Shown one piece after another: positions 52,031 through 61,344 of a stretch of DNA of 64,000 nucleotides (the first letter of the stretch is position 1; the number at the start of each line of letters is the position of its first letter). Origin of the DNA: JBBQWT01 sp038210375 (GTDB lineage Bacteria; Acidobacteriota; Terriglobia; Terriglobales; Acidobacteriaceae). Under the pieces are notes generated by a model. It was not told where the DNA came from and did no database searches. It saw only the letters and a list, made by a program, of their open reading frames with translations. Where the stretch lies: the NCBI GenBank assembly GCA_038210375.1, contig JBBQWT010000003.1, positions 151,047 through 215,046 of the forward strand, read 5' to 3'. The translations under genes and the position numbers were made by a program.

Positions 52031-53206
52031 TCAGCGCTCCGTTATCGCTTTGCTGAATATTTCTCCCATTGCGACTGCAGCTTTTTCCGGAGTTAATCTT
52101 TCCCGGTAAAGGCGCAGGTTCGCGGCGCCCATGGCGCGACGCCGCGCGGGATCGTTCATCAAACTTTCCAGCGCACGGGCCAAGCCCTCACGATCGCCTG
52201 GCTCTACGAATACGGCATTCTCATCCTGGGTAAGTACATCGGCGATGGCGCCTGCACGGGTGCAGATCATCGGCAAGCCGGCGGCCATGGCTTCAACAAT
52301 CGCCACCGGAAAACCTTCGCTGTAGGAGGGAACCGCCAGGATGTCAGCCGCCCTTAGCAATTCCCAGGTTCGTTGCCGGTCAACCGTCCCCAGGAAAATG
52401 ATGTTGCCGGGAAATTTGCGGGTCATGTCCGTAGCCAGCCTGGCAATCGCTTCTTCCGGAATTGTGCGACCTTGCTCATCGAACAGAACGTTCTTCTCGT
52501 GGCTGATGATCTCCCCGGCAAACAAAAATCGGGTGGCGGAATTGCGGTCCAGCGTCGCGGCCGCGGCGTGCAGCAGGTCGGCGCTCCCCTTGGCCACGGA
52601 AATTGTTCCCAGGGCCAGTACCGTAACCGGTCCTGGCGCGGGCGCCGGCCCATGACTCTCGAATTTTTCCGGCCCGTCTGACCAGTTCCATACCACGGCG
52701 GTGCGGATCGGAAACGGCAGAGCGCTCAAGCGCGCGGCAATGGATGCCCCCAGAACGATCACGCACGCGGCATTTTTCAGCACCATCGCAATCAGCCATT
52801 GCAGCCAGCGTGGCGAGCGGGCATAGAACACGTGCAGGTTACCGCCGTGAAAGTGCAGCACGACTTCTTGTCCCGCCGTTTTCAACAGGCAGAACAAAAT
52901 ACAATCGCGCAGAAAGCCGGCGGTGTTCTGCGAAAGCGTCATGTAGCTGATGCGCGGACGATATCGCAGCAGGGTCCACACTGCCCTGCAACCGATAACA
53001 GCCAAACGAAAGATGTTGGAAAGCCGCAGGTGGCCGCGCTCGCTGTTGGCGCGATTCAACGTCGTATTCACCACCCGCAGATCAAACTGAAGGCGGAGCG
53101 GCGAGCGCAGCAGAGATTCGGTCAATATCTCCGGCCCCGCGTAGGGCGGGGGCAGCGGCGCAAGCACCAGTACCGTGGGCGGCCGGGATAGGTTCGCTGG
53201 ATTCAT
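52031..53206 (-). CDS. Glycosyltransferase family 4 protein
   Basis: A 391-residue GT-B enzyme: VLAPLPPPYAGPEILTESLL opens the N-terminal domain, VVLHFHGGNLHVFYARSP lies mid-domain, VTVLALGTISVAKGSADLLHA the linker, and ADILAVPSYSEGFPVAIVEAMAAGLPMICTRAGAIADVL the donor-binding domain with the EGFP-E-A-A pattern of GT4. Last gene of the six-gene minus-strand operon; it probably adds a late sugar. Followed by an intrinsic terminator. Confidence 0.9.
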   Translation of the reverse strand: MNPANLSRPPTVLVLAPLPPPYAGPEILTESLLRSPLRLQFDLRVVNTTLNRANSERGHLRLSNIFRLAVIGCRAVWTLLRYRPRISYMTLSQNTAGFLRDCILFCLLKTAGQEVVLHFHGGNLHVFYARSPRWLQWLIAMVLKNAACVIVLGASIAARLSALPFPIRTAVVWNWSDGPEKFESHGPAPAPGPVTVLALGTISVAKGSADLLHAAAATLDRNSATRFLFAGEIISHEKNVLFDEQGRTIPEEAIARLATDMTRKFPGNIIFLGTVDRQRTWELLRAADILAVPSYSEGFPVAIVEAMAAGLPMICTRAGAIADVLTQDENAVFVEPGDREGLARALESLMNDPARRRAMGAANLRLYRERLTPEKAAVAMGEIFSKAITER

Positions 53207-53258
53207 AAGTTAAAGCGTGGCAACGTCAAGACTCGCACTGATCAAACCCGCTGGAACT

Positions 53259-54620
53259 CTATTCCCTGCTCTCTTGTTTTCGCCCGGTTCCGCCGGACTG
53301 GTTTTCCAACCTCACATACCAGTCCTTCGGCCAGATTTCCATCGCGTAACCAGGATCTTTCCGCCACTTGGCGGCTTCAGCGCTCCATCGCGGCGACTGT
53401 GGGCTGCTCAGCGTGCTGGAAGGAAAATATAAAATGCTCATGCCAATCGCGAAAAACAAGATCAGCGAACGCAGGCGGCAGCTGACCTTGATGCGCTCCG
53501 GTTCCACCACGTAGTTCAGCATCAACATCAACAAAAGCACGTTGGGAACATAGAAATATCGTGAGCTCGCCGGATACATGATCAATCCCGATTTCTGACC
53601 CAGCGCCAGTACCACTGACATCACCAACAGCATCAGGGCGCTCCCGGCCAGCAGGAGATTAGTTAAAGTTCTTTCCACTTTGCGGTATAGCAAGACCACC
53701 GCGCCTATCCCAAGGGCAATCAGGAGCCACGTGATCGCATACAGCTTGATGGCGTCAAAACTGCGCGTAGTGCGCAACCCGAATCCAAGTACCCTGGCAA
53801 TATCAGGTCCCAGAAAAGGAAGCACCAGTGCCCGTGTCCACACGATGGACACAAAAGTATTCAAATCCAGCTGAGAGAACCGATTTTGGGAGATGCCCTG
53901 CGTATGAGTAACCAGAATGGACAAGTGAAAGAGGCAGCAGCCAATCAGAACCGCCGCCTGGGCGAATTGAAGCCAGCGACGCCGTAGCAGCGCGCTCAGA
54001 ATAAATAACGGCGTGAGGAAGCAGGCGATCAACCCGGTCAAGCCGCAGATCGCCAGCAACGCCAGCGAAATTACCTTCCCCCATCGCCCCACCGGCCCCG
54101 CCACATCAAGGAGAATCAGCGCGGCGATCAATGCACACCAGAACTGCAGGCCGGTTGTGGTAAGCCATAGCTCCCAGCCGGAAGGCGCCAGTAGAACCAG
54201 CAGCACGCCGCAGGCCTTCCTGGCGTTGGCATTGAACAGTTCTGACCGGCTCCACACGATTAGCGCGACCGGTAGGAATTGCACCACCATGGCAAATAAA
54301 CTGGTAATCAAGGGGGCCCATTCAATGGGCACGCGCCCGGCGAGGGCAACTCCGAGATTAGTCAGAAAAAGATAGTAAGGAATTTGCGGCGGAATATAGG
54401 TAATTGCGTCCCAGAATGAATGGCCGTAAGCATGCGCGAAATAAAATGTTCCCTCTTCAGCCCAAAACCGGGGATGCAGCAGCAGACCTGGGGCCCTCAC
54501 CACAAAGGCAACCATAGCGAGAGTAAACAACCTGGCTGGGCTGCCGAGCCAGTCCAGCCAGCGCCATACAAAATCGTAGAGCGCGACTTCGCGCGGGGTC
54601 TCCCAGGTTAGCCTCTTCAT
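53259..54620 (-). CDS. Polytopic membrane protein of the glycan operon
   Basis: A protein of about 453 residues with roughly ten to twelve hydrophobic helices, plus a short basic C-terminal tail. An early periplasmic loop carries HPRFWAEEGTFYFAHAYGHSFWD, where acidic residues recall GT39/GT83-type transferases (ArnT/PMT-like). I cannot confirm a catalytic family. It sits between the DPM1-like GT2 and a GT4, so a lipid-linked sugar transferase role is plausible inference. ATG 54620 is favoured as it leaves a 16-bp gap to the GT2 stop; a longer frame to 54665 would overlap it. Confidence 0.72.
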   Translation of the reverse strand: MKRLTWETPREVALYDFVWRWLDWLGSPARLFTLAMVAFVVRAPGLLLHPRFWAEEGTFYFAHAYGHSFWDAITYIPPQIPYYLFLTNLGVALAGRVPIEWAPLITSLFAMVVQFLPVALIVWSRSELFNANARKACGVLLVLLAPSGWELWLTTTGLQFWCALIAALILLDVAGPVGRWGKVISLALLAICGLTGLIACFLTPLFILSALLRRRWLQFAQAAVLIGCCLFHLSILVTHTQGISQNRFSQLDLNTFVSIVWTRALVLPFLGPDIARVLGFGLRTTRSFDAIKLYAITWLLIALGIGAVVLLYRKVERTLTNLLLAGSALMLLVMSVVLALGQKSGLIMYPASSRYFYVPNVLLLMLMLNYVVEPERIKVSCRLRSLILFFAIGMSILYFPSSTLSSPQSPRWSAEAAKWRKDPGYAMEIWPKDWYVRLENQSGGTGRKQESRE

Positions 54621-54636
54621 GTCCACGCCTGAGGTT

Positions 54637-55398
54637 TCACCGCTCGGCATTGTGACCGCCCCCATCCCGGCGAACCACCTTGCGGGGCACCGCCTTTCGT
54701 GGCTGAAAGCAGTAAAAATACCAGCGCAAATACAAAGGCAGCCACCGCATGAGCTGGAAGCGCGATTTTCCCCGGGTCCGGTCCCACCAGCTCGCCGGCA
54801 CCTCGGTGATGCTGTAACCGTCGAGGAAGGCCTTGGCAGTCAGCTCGAGATTGAGCTCAAAGCCCCCGGTACTTTGTACCTGAAATCTCTTCACCATAGC
54901 GCGGTCATAAATTTTGAAAGCATTGGTGGCGTCGTGAGTGGGCAGCCCGCGCAGCCAGAAAAGGCTGACGCCCGCCATCCGGGATAGCATTTGCTTCACC
55001 GCCGGCCCCCCAATCAGGCGGCCGCCCTTCATATAGCGGCTGGCAGCCACTACATCGAAACCTTGTTCGTACAACTCCATCATCGAGCCCAGCTTGTCGA
55101 GATCATCGGCGAGATCGGCCATCACCACCACCACCGGCCCGTCGGATGCGGCCTCAACGCCGGTCATGATGGCGCTCACCACGCCGTGGCCGCTGCTGCG
55201 TACCAGTTGCATCCGGCGCTCGCCTTCATCCATCAGACCGCGGGCCACAGGCAGGGTATCGTCTTCGTCAAAGTCATATACGACAAACGCATGGAAGTCG
55301 AAGGGTACGGCCTTGGTTAAACGCGCCCACAGCGGCGCGAAGTTGCTGCCCTCGTTGTAAACGGGAATGATGATGCTCAGCGAGCGCAACTTGGTCAA
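54637..55398 (-). CDS. Glycosyltransferase family 2 (polyprenyl-phosphate sugar synthase-like)
   Basis: A 253-residue GT-A enzyme of the DPM1 type: SIIIPVYNEGSNFAPLWARL, FVVYDFDEDDTLPVA, VVVVMADLADDLDKL (acidic metal-binding region), VVAASRYMKGGRL, RGLPTHDATNAFKIYDRAMV and ITEVPASWWDRTRGKSRF. Family members move a sugar from a nucleotide donor to polyprenyl phosphate on the cytoplasmic face. No C-terminal membrane helices, unlike many bacterial relatives. The TTG start overlaps the methyltransferase stop by 4 bases. Confidence 0.88.
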   Translation of the reverse strand: MTKLRSLSIIIPVYNEGSNFAPLWARLTKAVPFDFHAFVVYDFDEDDTLPVARGLMDEGERRMQLVRSSGHGVVSAIMTGVEAASDGPVVVVMADLADDLDKLGSMMELYEQGFDVVAASRYMKGGRLIGGPAVKQMLSRMAGVSLFWLRGLPTHDATNAFKIYDRAMVKRFQVQSTGGFELNLELTAKAFLDGYSITEVPASWWDRTRGKSRFQLMRWLPLYLRWYFYCFQPRKAVPRKVVRRDGGGHNAER

Positions 55399-56051
55399 CT
55401 CTTACGCGCGATCACAAGAAATTGCTGTCCCATCACTCGCCAGATGAACGGCATCTTCAAATAGAGCCTGACCAGAAGCAGATTCGGCTTCTTGCCCACC
55501 ATGGTGTAGGGAAGAAATTTTGGAACCACTTTTTCGTTGGAAAAGCCGTTCGATCGCAGCAGCTCCTGCAGTGAAAGCTCGGTCAGCGCAATGTGATGGT
55601 CGAAGAAATCCCAGTATCCAGAGCAATAACGGATGTTGGGGCCCATTGCAATCAGCCTTCCCCCCGGCGCCAGCGAGGTCCGAATCTGGGACACACACTC
55701 CGCCAGCGCCTGCTTGGAAGGCAGATGCTCGAAGAAATTGCTGGTAAAAATTACGTCGAGTGATTCCGGCTTGACCGGCCAGGGCCGGCAGACATCGTGC
55801 GCCACCACCTCCACCCCAGGCGCCGCATAACGGCTGCACTCGGGATTCAGATCAATGGCGATCCGGGAGGCGGCACGCACGTTGTTAATGAACTCGCAAT
55901 ATCCCGCTCCCAGGTCGGCCACCCGATCGGTGTCCTTGATCCAGCGCTGGAAGAAATTCCGTACCAGGATCTCCCACACCTGGTTGCGATACACTTCATG
56001 CCCGCTGAATCGCTCGCGATAGAGCACCTGCAGTGAAGCCGCGTCCATCAC
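55395..56051 (-). CDS. Class I SAM-dependent methyltransferase
   Basis: A 218-residue Methyltransf_11-like protein. SAM motif I is DRVADLGAGYCEFINNV, motif II follows as IAIDLNPECSRYAAPGVEVVAHDV, and post-motif PESLDVIFTSNFFEHLPSKQAL is typical. The ending IARKS* overlaps the GT2 start, and its ATG overlaps the epimerase stop (ATGA). In this setting it probably methylates a sugar or lipid carrier intermediate; substrate not deducible. Confidence 0.87.
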   Translation of the reverse strand: MMDAASLQVLYRERFSGHEVYRNQVWEILVRNFFQRWIKDTDRVADLGAGYCEFINNVRAASRIAIDLNPECSRYAAPGVEVVAHDVCRPWPVKPESLDVIFTSNFFEHLPSKQALAECVSQIRTSLAPGGRLIAMGPNIRYCSGYWDFFDHHIALTELSLQELLRSNGFSNEKVVPKFLPYTMVGKKPNLLLVRLYLKMPFIWRVMGQQFLVIARKS

Positions 56052-57067
56052 AGCGCCCCCACTTCAATTTGCGCGGCGATCCAGGGGACCACTTCATCGA
56101 GGATCGTCGCCAGCGGGGTGAGCGCGCGGAAGCCCAGCATTCTTTCCGCCTTTTTTACATCCGGAGAACGCTCCTGCACGTCATACTCATAGGCCGGGTC
56201 ACTCACATAGTGGAAAGGCCGGTCGCCGTTTATTTTCTTCCAGATCTGCCGCGCCAGATCAAGCACCGTTATGCCCACCGGCGATGAGAGATTGAAATCC
56301 TCATTCAACGCGGCTTCGTGCTCAATGCAGGTCCTGATGCCGGTGGCGAGATCGCCGCCATAAGTGTAGTGACGCACCTGGTTTCCGCTGCCCAGAAGGT
56401 GCAATGGGTCCTGCCCCTTCAGGATTTTCTGGATAAGATCGGGGACCACATGCGACATCGCCAGCTCGACGTTGCCGCTGAACACCTTTCGATCAGAGAC
56501 CGCTTTGCGTTCCCCGATGCCCACGCAATTAAAGGGACGGGCGATGGTGTACGGCAGGCCATACTGTTCGAAAGCTCCGCGGCAGAAATATTCGGTAGCC
56601 AGCTTTTGGAACCCATAAGTGGAGCGCGGCGGCGGCGACCGCAGAATGGCGTCTTCGGGCGTGGGGAATTCCGTGGTGCTTTCGTACACCATGCTCGATG
56701 AAAGCACGGTGATCTTGCGAAGCCGGCGGTTCTTATTCGCCCAGATGGCGGCGTCAAAAGCGGCGGCGGTGATGCGCTCGTTTTCGGCCAGCAAGTCGTA
56801 AGCAAACTCGTGAAAGTATGAAATTCCGCCGATCATGGCGGCAGCCGCCACGAAGTGGTCGCAGTCGTCGAGCAGATCGCGCAGCAGCGGACCGTCCTTG
56901 GCGTCGGCCGCGACAAATTTGTAGCGCGGGTTGTCGTCGAAGGTGCGCTCGAGGCGGCCGTATTTGCTGAAGTTGTCGAGGCCCACCACCGCATGGCCGC
57001 TGGCCAGCAGCTCCTCGATCAGATATCCGCAGATGAAACCGGCGGCGCCGGTGACCAGAATTTTCAT
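56048..57067 (-). CDS. NAD-dependent epimerase/dehydratase with altered Gly motif
   Basis: A 339-residue extended SDR enzyme acting on nucleotide sugars. The NAD site reads TGAAGFICGYLIEELLASGH; the third Gly of GxxGxxG is replaced by Cys13 (a Gly follows at 14). The active-site pair Tyr151-x3-Lys155 (YGFQK) and preceding SSSMVYES block are intact, and ARPFNCVG and RDYTYGGDLA-like segments match epimerases. It overlaps both neighbours by 4 bases and pairs with the nucleotide-sugar dehydrogenase to make a modified sugar. Confidence 0.87.
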   Translation of the reverse strand: MKILVTGAAGFICGYLIEELLASGHAVVGLDNFSKYGRLERTFDDNPRYKFVAADAKDGPLLRDLLDDCDHFVAAAAMIGGISYFHEFAYDLLAENERITAAAFDAAIWANKNRRLRKITVLSSSMVYESTTEFPTPEDAILRSPPPRSTYGFQKLATEYFCRGAFEQYGLPYTIARPFNCVGIGERKAVSDRKVFSGNVELAMSHVVPDLIQKILKGQDPLHLLGSGNQVRHYTYGGDLATGIRTCIEHEAALNEDFNLSSPVGITVLDLARQIWKKINGDRPFHYVSDPAYEYDVQERSPDVKKAERMLGFRALTPLATILDEVVPWIAAQIEVGAL

Positions 57068-58275
57068 AGTCCCCGCGACGGGAGAGAGGGTTTAACCGCG
57101 GAATCTCCCAAAACCCAGAACCCCCAGACATCCACCACAATCTTATCCTCGGGAATGACCAGCCCGCGATATAAAGAATGGGGCGCGCCCAGAATAATGA
57201 TGTCCGCCTGCAGCGCCTGGTCGAGGGCGACGAACGAAGGGTCGGCAACAAACGGGTCAGAGCAATCCACCGATTTCACTTCCACCAGCAGCAGGTTCCG
57301 CAGCTTGTAAGACAGGCTTTCGCGGGAATCGTCGGAATCTCCTTTGAACGCCATACCCAGTATGGCCACTGATTTCTGGCGCAGGTCAGGGTGCAATCGG
57401 CGCAGTTTTTCCACCATGAAGTGGGGCAGGCCTTCATTGACCAGCATGGCGGCGTGGCCGAGAAAAAAATTGTTGCCGGAAAATGCGGCGAGCTGCAGCG
57501 TATCTTTTAAAAGACATGGCCCGGCGGCAAAGCCCGCCCGGGCGAAACTCTTCATGCGCGGATAGTGATACGTTACCGCATGATGAATGCGGTCAAAGCT
57601 GACCCCGTAATTTTCCGCCAGCATGTAGAACTGGTTGGAAACCGCGAAATTAAGATAACGCCAGGAATTGGAAAACAACTTCGCCAGCTCCGCTTCGAGA
57701 GGCTGCAGCTCCACGATTTCCGGCGCCAGCAACCGGAACAACTCTGATGCCCGGCGCATGGCTTCATCGTCGAATGCCGCCACGATCTGGGGAAGCTCGC
57801 GCAGCTCCCGCATGGCCTTGCCTTCGGCGATCCTTTCCGGACAGAATGCCAGATGGATGCGCTTACCCAGCGCAAACAGGCGCTCGTACACCAGCCGGGT
57901 CACTCCCGGGTAGATCGTGCTGCGTAGAACCAGAAGACTGTCGTCGCGCATGTGCCTGATCAAAGGGTCGAGGCTGCTGTGCAGCAGCTTTAACGTGGGG
58001 TTGAGGTGCTGATCGACCGGTGTTCCCACCACCGCGATACACACATCCGCGTGGTTCACCACCGAGGTATCGAGGGTGGCGTGAAGATTTCTTCCCACCA
58101 CGGAGCGGAGAAGATCCTCCGCGCCTTCCTCGATGAATGGCATCTTTCCGCTATTCACCATGCCCACGCTTTGGGCGGCGATATCGAGTAGTTGCACCGA
58201 CATGCCCTGGCGGGCAAACGCTATGCCCAGAGGCAGACCGACGTGGCCGCAGCCACCAACGATGACGATGCGCAT
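57064..58275 (-). CDS. Nucleotide-sugar dehydrogenase (UDP-glucose/UDP-ManNAc type)
   Basis: A 403-residue enzyme of the UDP-glucose/GDP-mannose dehydrogenase family, which oxidises a sugar C6 to a uronic acid with two NAD. NAD motif VGGCGHVGLPLGIAFARQG, TPVDQHLNP, STIYPGVTRLV, FCPERIAEGKAM, KLFSNSWRYLNFAVSNQ and the catalytic-Cys segment GPCLLKDTLQLA are present; ILGMAFKGDSDDSRES marks the C-terminal domain. First gene of the tightly overlapped operon. Exact substrate not assignable. Confidence 0.9.
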   Translation of the reverse strand: MRIVIVGGCGHVGLPLGIAFARQGMSVQLLDIAAQSVGMVNSGKMPFIEEGAEDLLRSVVGRNLHATLDTSVVNHADVCIAVVGTPVDQHLNPTLKLLHSSLDPLIRHMRDDSLLVLRSTIYPGVTRLVYERLFALGKRIHLAFCPERIAEGKAMRELRELPQIVAAFDDEAMRRASELFRLLAPEIVELQPLEAELAKLFSNSWRYLNFAVSNQFYMLAENYGVSFDRIHHAVTYHYPRMKSFARAGFAAGPCLLKDTLQLAAFSGNNFFLGHAAMLVNEGLPHFMVEKLRRLHPDLRQKSVAILGMAFKGDSDDSRESLSYKLRNLLLVEVKSVDCSDPFVADPSFVALDQALQADIIILGAPHSLYRGLVIPEDKIVVDVWGFWVLGDSAVKPSLPSRGL

Positions 58276-58411
58276 GAGTGGGTTCCGAGTGAACTTGTGC
58301 GCCCGCTTGCGGCGCGGTTCCGAATCAGAATTCTACTCGATTCCACAGGAGCGGAAGCAGCAGTCGGACCACGATAGGCAACCAACAATTGGCGATGATC
58401 GCTGCGCTGTG

Positions 58412-60118
58412 TTAAGAAGCGGCTACCGAGAACATCTCCAGGGAGTTCTGTTCATCCTCAACCGGGGTCAGGGCAAGATCAGAATAGAAGCGGGCGGCGG
58501 GATCTTTTTTCAGGCCCAGCCGGAACCTCCCGAAACGCACGATCAACCGCAGCAACTTGACTTGTTTGACCGCCAGTTCAGTGACATAGTGAGGGTAAAA
58601 CACTATCGCGCTTTCCACCGGAAACGTCGGCCTTCTCTGCTTTCGATATTTGCATCGGAGGTAGCCGCCTTCCAGCGGGTGTACCCCTTCGAGGGTGATG
58701 CAGGAGTGAAACCACAGCAGCAGGAACAATACCTTTCCCGCATTCGATCCGGTTACATTGGCGCGGCGCATGACCGTCTCCATGTGGCCAGGTGAATAAT
58801 AATGCCGCCATGCATCCCAGTAGAGCTTTTCCCATTCCGCCTGCGACATCAGCGGATGCCCGGTGGTGGTGTGCACGAGGTCGTACTTGTTCAGGTCCGC
58901 ATCCATGGGGACGCCGGCATTGTGCAGCTTCAGGTGGTCTTCAGAACCCGGCAGCGGGGTAAGAAAGAAAGGTTCCAGAATGTCGATCGGCAATTCGCGC
59001 TGGATGATGTGAATGTCGCGCAGGATCGATTCCGGAGTATCAGTCGGGAACCCGATAATGTAGCCCGCGTAGATGGATACTCCTATGGCCTTCCATTGCA
59101 GCAGCATCTTGCGGTATTCCGCAATCTTGTTCTGCTTCTTGCGGGCGCCCATTAAGCTGGCGGGATTAATGCTCTCGAGTCCAATGAAGACCCGGGCAAC
59201 GCCGGCCCGGCCCGCTTTGGTGATGAAACCGGGTAGGCGGTGGCACATGGTGTCCACCTGGATGGTGAACTTGATGTTGAGCTTCTCCTGCTCGCGCATG
59301 GCGATGATGCGGTCGAAGATCCGCTCCCAATCCAGGTTGCGCGCGAAGTTGTCGTCGGTGATAAAAAAGCGGTTGATGCCCTGCGCCAGGTTCCGGCGGA
59401 TGATGGCTTCGATATCGTCCGGCGACCGTCTACGCGATTTCCGGCCTTGCACGTTGATGATGGTGCAGAACGAGCATTGGAACGGGCAGCCGCGTCCGGC
59501 ATCGAAGCTGGTGAGGTGTCCGCCGGTGCGCTTGATGCGGGTCGCGGGAAGAATAGGCACGGGCGCGCCTTCCAGCGCCGGCAACTCGGTCATGTAGTTA
59601 TAGAGCGGCTTCAGCGCGCCCTGCCAGGCATCGCGCAAGACTCCTTCAAAACGCCCCTCGGCTTCGCCGGCAAAGAGAGAGATCCCCAAATCCATCGCTG
59701 CAGTAAGCTCGGGGGGCGTCCTGGGAAGCATCGCCAGGCATCCCGAGACATGAAAACCGCCAATGCATACCTGCACCCCGGCGGCGCGCAAAGTGCGCGC
59801 AATATCCATCGCCCGCGGATATTGATTAGACTGCACCCCCACCAGCGCCACCAGACTGGGGGTCCCTTGCAGGCTTCGCGCGATTCGTTCCGGCTTGATG
59901 TGGGTATTGGATTCGTCGTAGGCGGTAGTGACGATGTCAACATCGTCGCCCAGCACCCGCCGCTCGTGGCAATCCAGGGCAAGACCGTTGAGCACAGCCA
60001 GGGTGTTTGAAGGAATGGCGGAGCGAAACCACTGGATAACATACCCATCATCGTCATAGTGCGACGGCTTGATCAGAACCAGCGAAAACCGCTTGCGTGC
60101 TTGTGCCCCAACCGCCAT
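58412..60118 (-). CDS. B12-binding radical SAM protein
   Basis: A 568-residue enzyme with an N-terminal cobalamin-binding-like Rossmann domain (about 1-175, GVQVCIGGFHVSG at its end) and a radical SAM barrel (about 200-450). The cluster motif is CPFQCSFC (C211, C215, C218), and FITDDNFARNLDWERIFDRI and VFIGLESINPASL are typical downstream blocks. The DxHxxG cobalamin-ligand motif is not seen, so cobalamin may be bound base-off without His. C-terminal 120 residues are basic. Relatives make methyl or carbon-skeleton changes on lipids, hopanoids and antibiotics. ATG 60118 is favoured over the longer frame. Adjacent to a glycan operon. Confidence 0.85.
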   Translation of the reverse strand: MAVGAQARKRFSLVLIKPSHYDDDGYVIQWFRSAIPSNTLAVLNGLALDCHERRVLGDDVDIVTTAYDESNTHIKPERIARSLQGTPSLVALVGVQSNQYPRAMDIARTLRAAGVQVCIGGFHVSGCLAMLPRTPPELTAAMDLGISLFAGEAEGRFEGVLRDAWQGALKPLYNYMTELPALEGAPVPILPATRIKRTGGHLTSFDAGRGCPFQCSFCTIINVQGRKSRRRSPDDIEAIIRRNLAQGINRFFITDDNFARNLDWERIFDRIIAMREQEKLNIKFTIQVDTMCHRLPGFITKAGRAGVARVFIGLESINPASLMGARKKQNKIAEYRKMLLQWKAIGVSIYAGYIIGFPTDTPESILRDIHIIQRELPIDILEPFFLTPLPGSEDHLKLHNAGVPMDADLNKYDLVHTTTGHPLMSQAEWEKLYWDAWRHYYSPGHMETVMRRANVTGSNAGKVLFLLLWFHSCITLEGVHPLEGGYLRCKYRKQRRPTFPVESAIVFYPHYVTELAVKQVKLLRLIVRFGRFRLGLKKDPAARFYSDLALTPVEDEQNSLEMFSVAAS

Positions 60119-60322
60119 ATCACCCCGCCCAGGAAAATCTGGTAACCACATGTTACACACTGCGCCATGCGGCCATAAAGCAAATCGCGGGTGGGGAATC
60201 GCATGAGGAAGCACTCTCCCTGGGAGCCATCGTTCGAGGAAGCAATTCCGCAGGAGCAATCCTTGCGTCGCCGGTGTCTAAGCTCCCATGACCTGCACAG
60301 CAGGCGGGAATGGAGAGACGCC

Positions 60323-61078
60323 ATGTTTGAGGATAGCCTTGTCGAATCCACGGGAAGATGCAAAACCAAAAAAGGCTGGACCACGCTGTTATCGCTGGGG
60401 GTCGAGCTGGCGGTGCTGGGGGTGATGGTGATCGTGCCGCTGATTTACACCGAAGCGCTGCCCAGCCATGCGCTATCCAACATGTTGCTGGCGCCGGCAT
60501 CGCCGCACCCACCGGGAGCCCGGCAGCCGGCGCCCCACCCTGCCGCCAATCGCGCGGCAAGCCAGGTGATTGACCTTCAGTATCGCCAGCCTGCCAGAAT
60601 TCCCCAAACGATTGCCATGAATACTACCGAAACGGCCCCGTCGCCTGATCCTGGTTCATCGGTCGAAGGAAGCACATGGGCCGATGCAGGCCCCGGCGGT
60701 AATAACATTGCCGGCCTCAACAAACTGATGGGCGATCGCATCGCGCCACCTCTTCCCCCGGTAATCGCGCGCCCCGAACGCCCGAAAAAACTCCTGGTCT
60801 CAGAAGGCGTACTCGAAGGCTATGTCATCGAGCAACGGAAGCCTCCCTACCCGGCCATCGCGAAAATGGCGGGCATATCCGGCGCCGTGGTGCTGCAAGC
60901 CACCATCAGTCCATCTGGGCTCATTGAAAATATCCGGACAGTCAGCGGCCCTCCCTTGCTAATCCCCGCCGCGCTGGACGCCGTCAGAACCTGGCGCTAT
61001 CGTCCCTACATGCTGAACGGCACGCCGGTGGAGGTGGAGACTCAGATCACGGTGAGATTTTCGCTGGGACGAGATTGA
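60323..61078 (+). CDS. TonB-family protein, short form
   Basis: A 251-residue protein with a membrane helix (about 20-42, LLSLGVELAVLGVMVIVPLIY), a Pro/Ala linker and a C-terminal TonB domain (about 165-248: EGYVIEQRKPPYPAIAKMAGISGAVVLQATISPSG, AALDAVRTWRYRPYMLNGTPVEVETQI). A GGAGA site 6-7 bases before ATG 60323 supports this start over an upstream frame. No exb genes nearby. It is divergent from the radical SAM gene with about 200 bp between the starts. Confidence 0.87.
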   Translation: MFEDSLVESTGRCKTKKGWTTLLSLGVELAVLGVMVIVPLIYTEALPSHALSNMLLAPASPHPPGARQPAPHPAANRAASQVIDLQYRQPARIPQTIAMNTTETAPSPDPGSSVEGSTWADAGPGGNNIAGLNKLMGDRIAPPLPPVIARPERPKKLLVSEGVLEGYVIEQRKPPYPAIAKMAGISGAVVLQATISPSGLIENIRTVSGPPLLIPAALDAVRTWRYRPYMLNGTPVEVETQITVRFSLGRD

Positions 61079-61117
61079 CGAGTCTAGGTGTATCCGATCG
61101 TTGCGTTGACCGAAACG

Positions 61118-61265
61118 TCGCTGTCACATGTCGTCACCGGAACATGTGGGCACTTTTATATGTTCTTTAGGACAGGCAATCCGTTTTATTTCCTCGAGAC
61201 ACAGCCCTGCGTTTTGCATGTGCTCTGGGACATAAGCGCTACGTTTAAGGGAACTTAGGGAACAG
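61118..61265 (-). repeat. Left array of degenerate 29-bp tandem repeats
   Basis: Five units run from 61118 in steps of 29, 29, 29, 29 and 32 bases. Read on the minus strand they resemble the right-hand array, sharing the core GAGGACATATAAAACG with several mismatches each. Clear units are 61147-61175, 61176-61204 and 61205-61233. Confidence 0.55.
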
Positions 61266-61311
61266 AAGCCTCCCTTTTAAATGACCTCCTGGATTGAAAC
61301 CTATTTTTGAT

Positions 61312-61344
61312 ATGAATTGTCATTCCGAGCGATGCCGAGGAACC
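61312..61344 (-). repeat. Dispersed intergenic repeat, inverted copy
   Basis: The reverse complement of this interval matches the copies at 26955-26988 and 61640-61673 except at a few positions. It faces the copy at 61640, forming an imperfect inverted pair about 300 bp apart. Confidence 0.7.
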
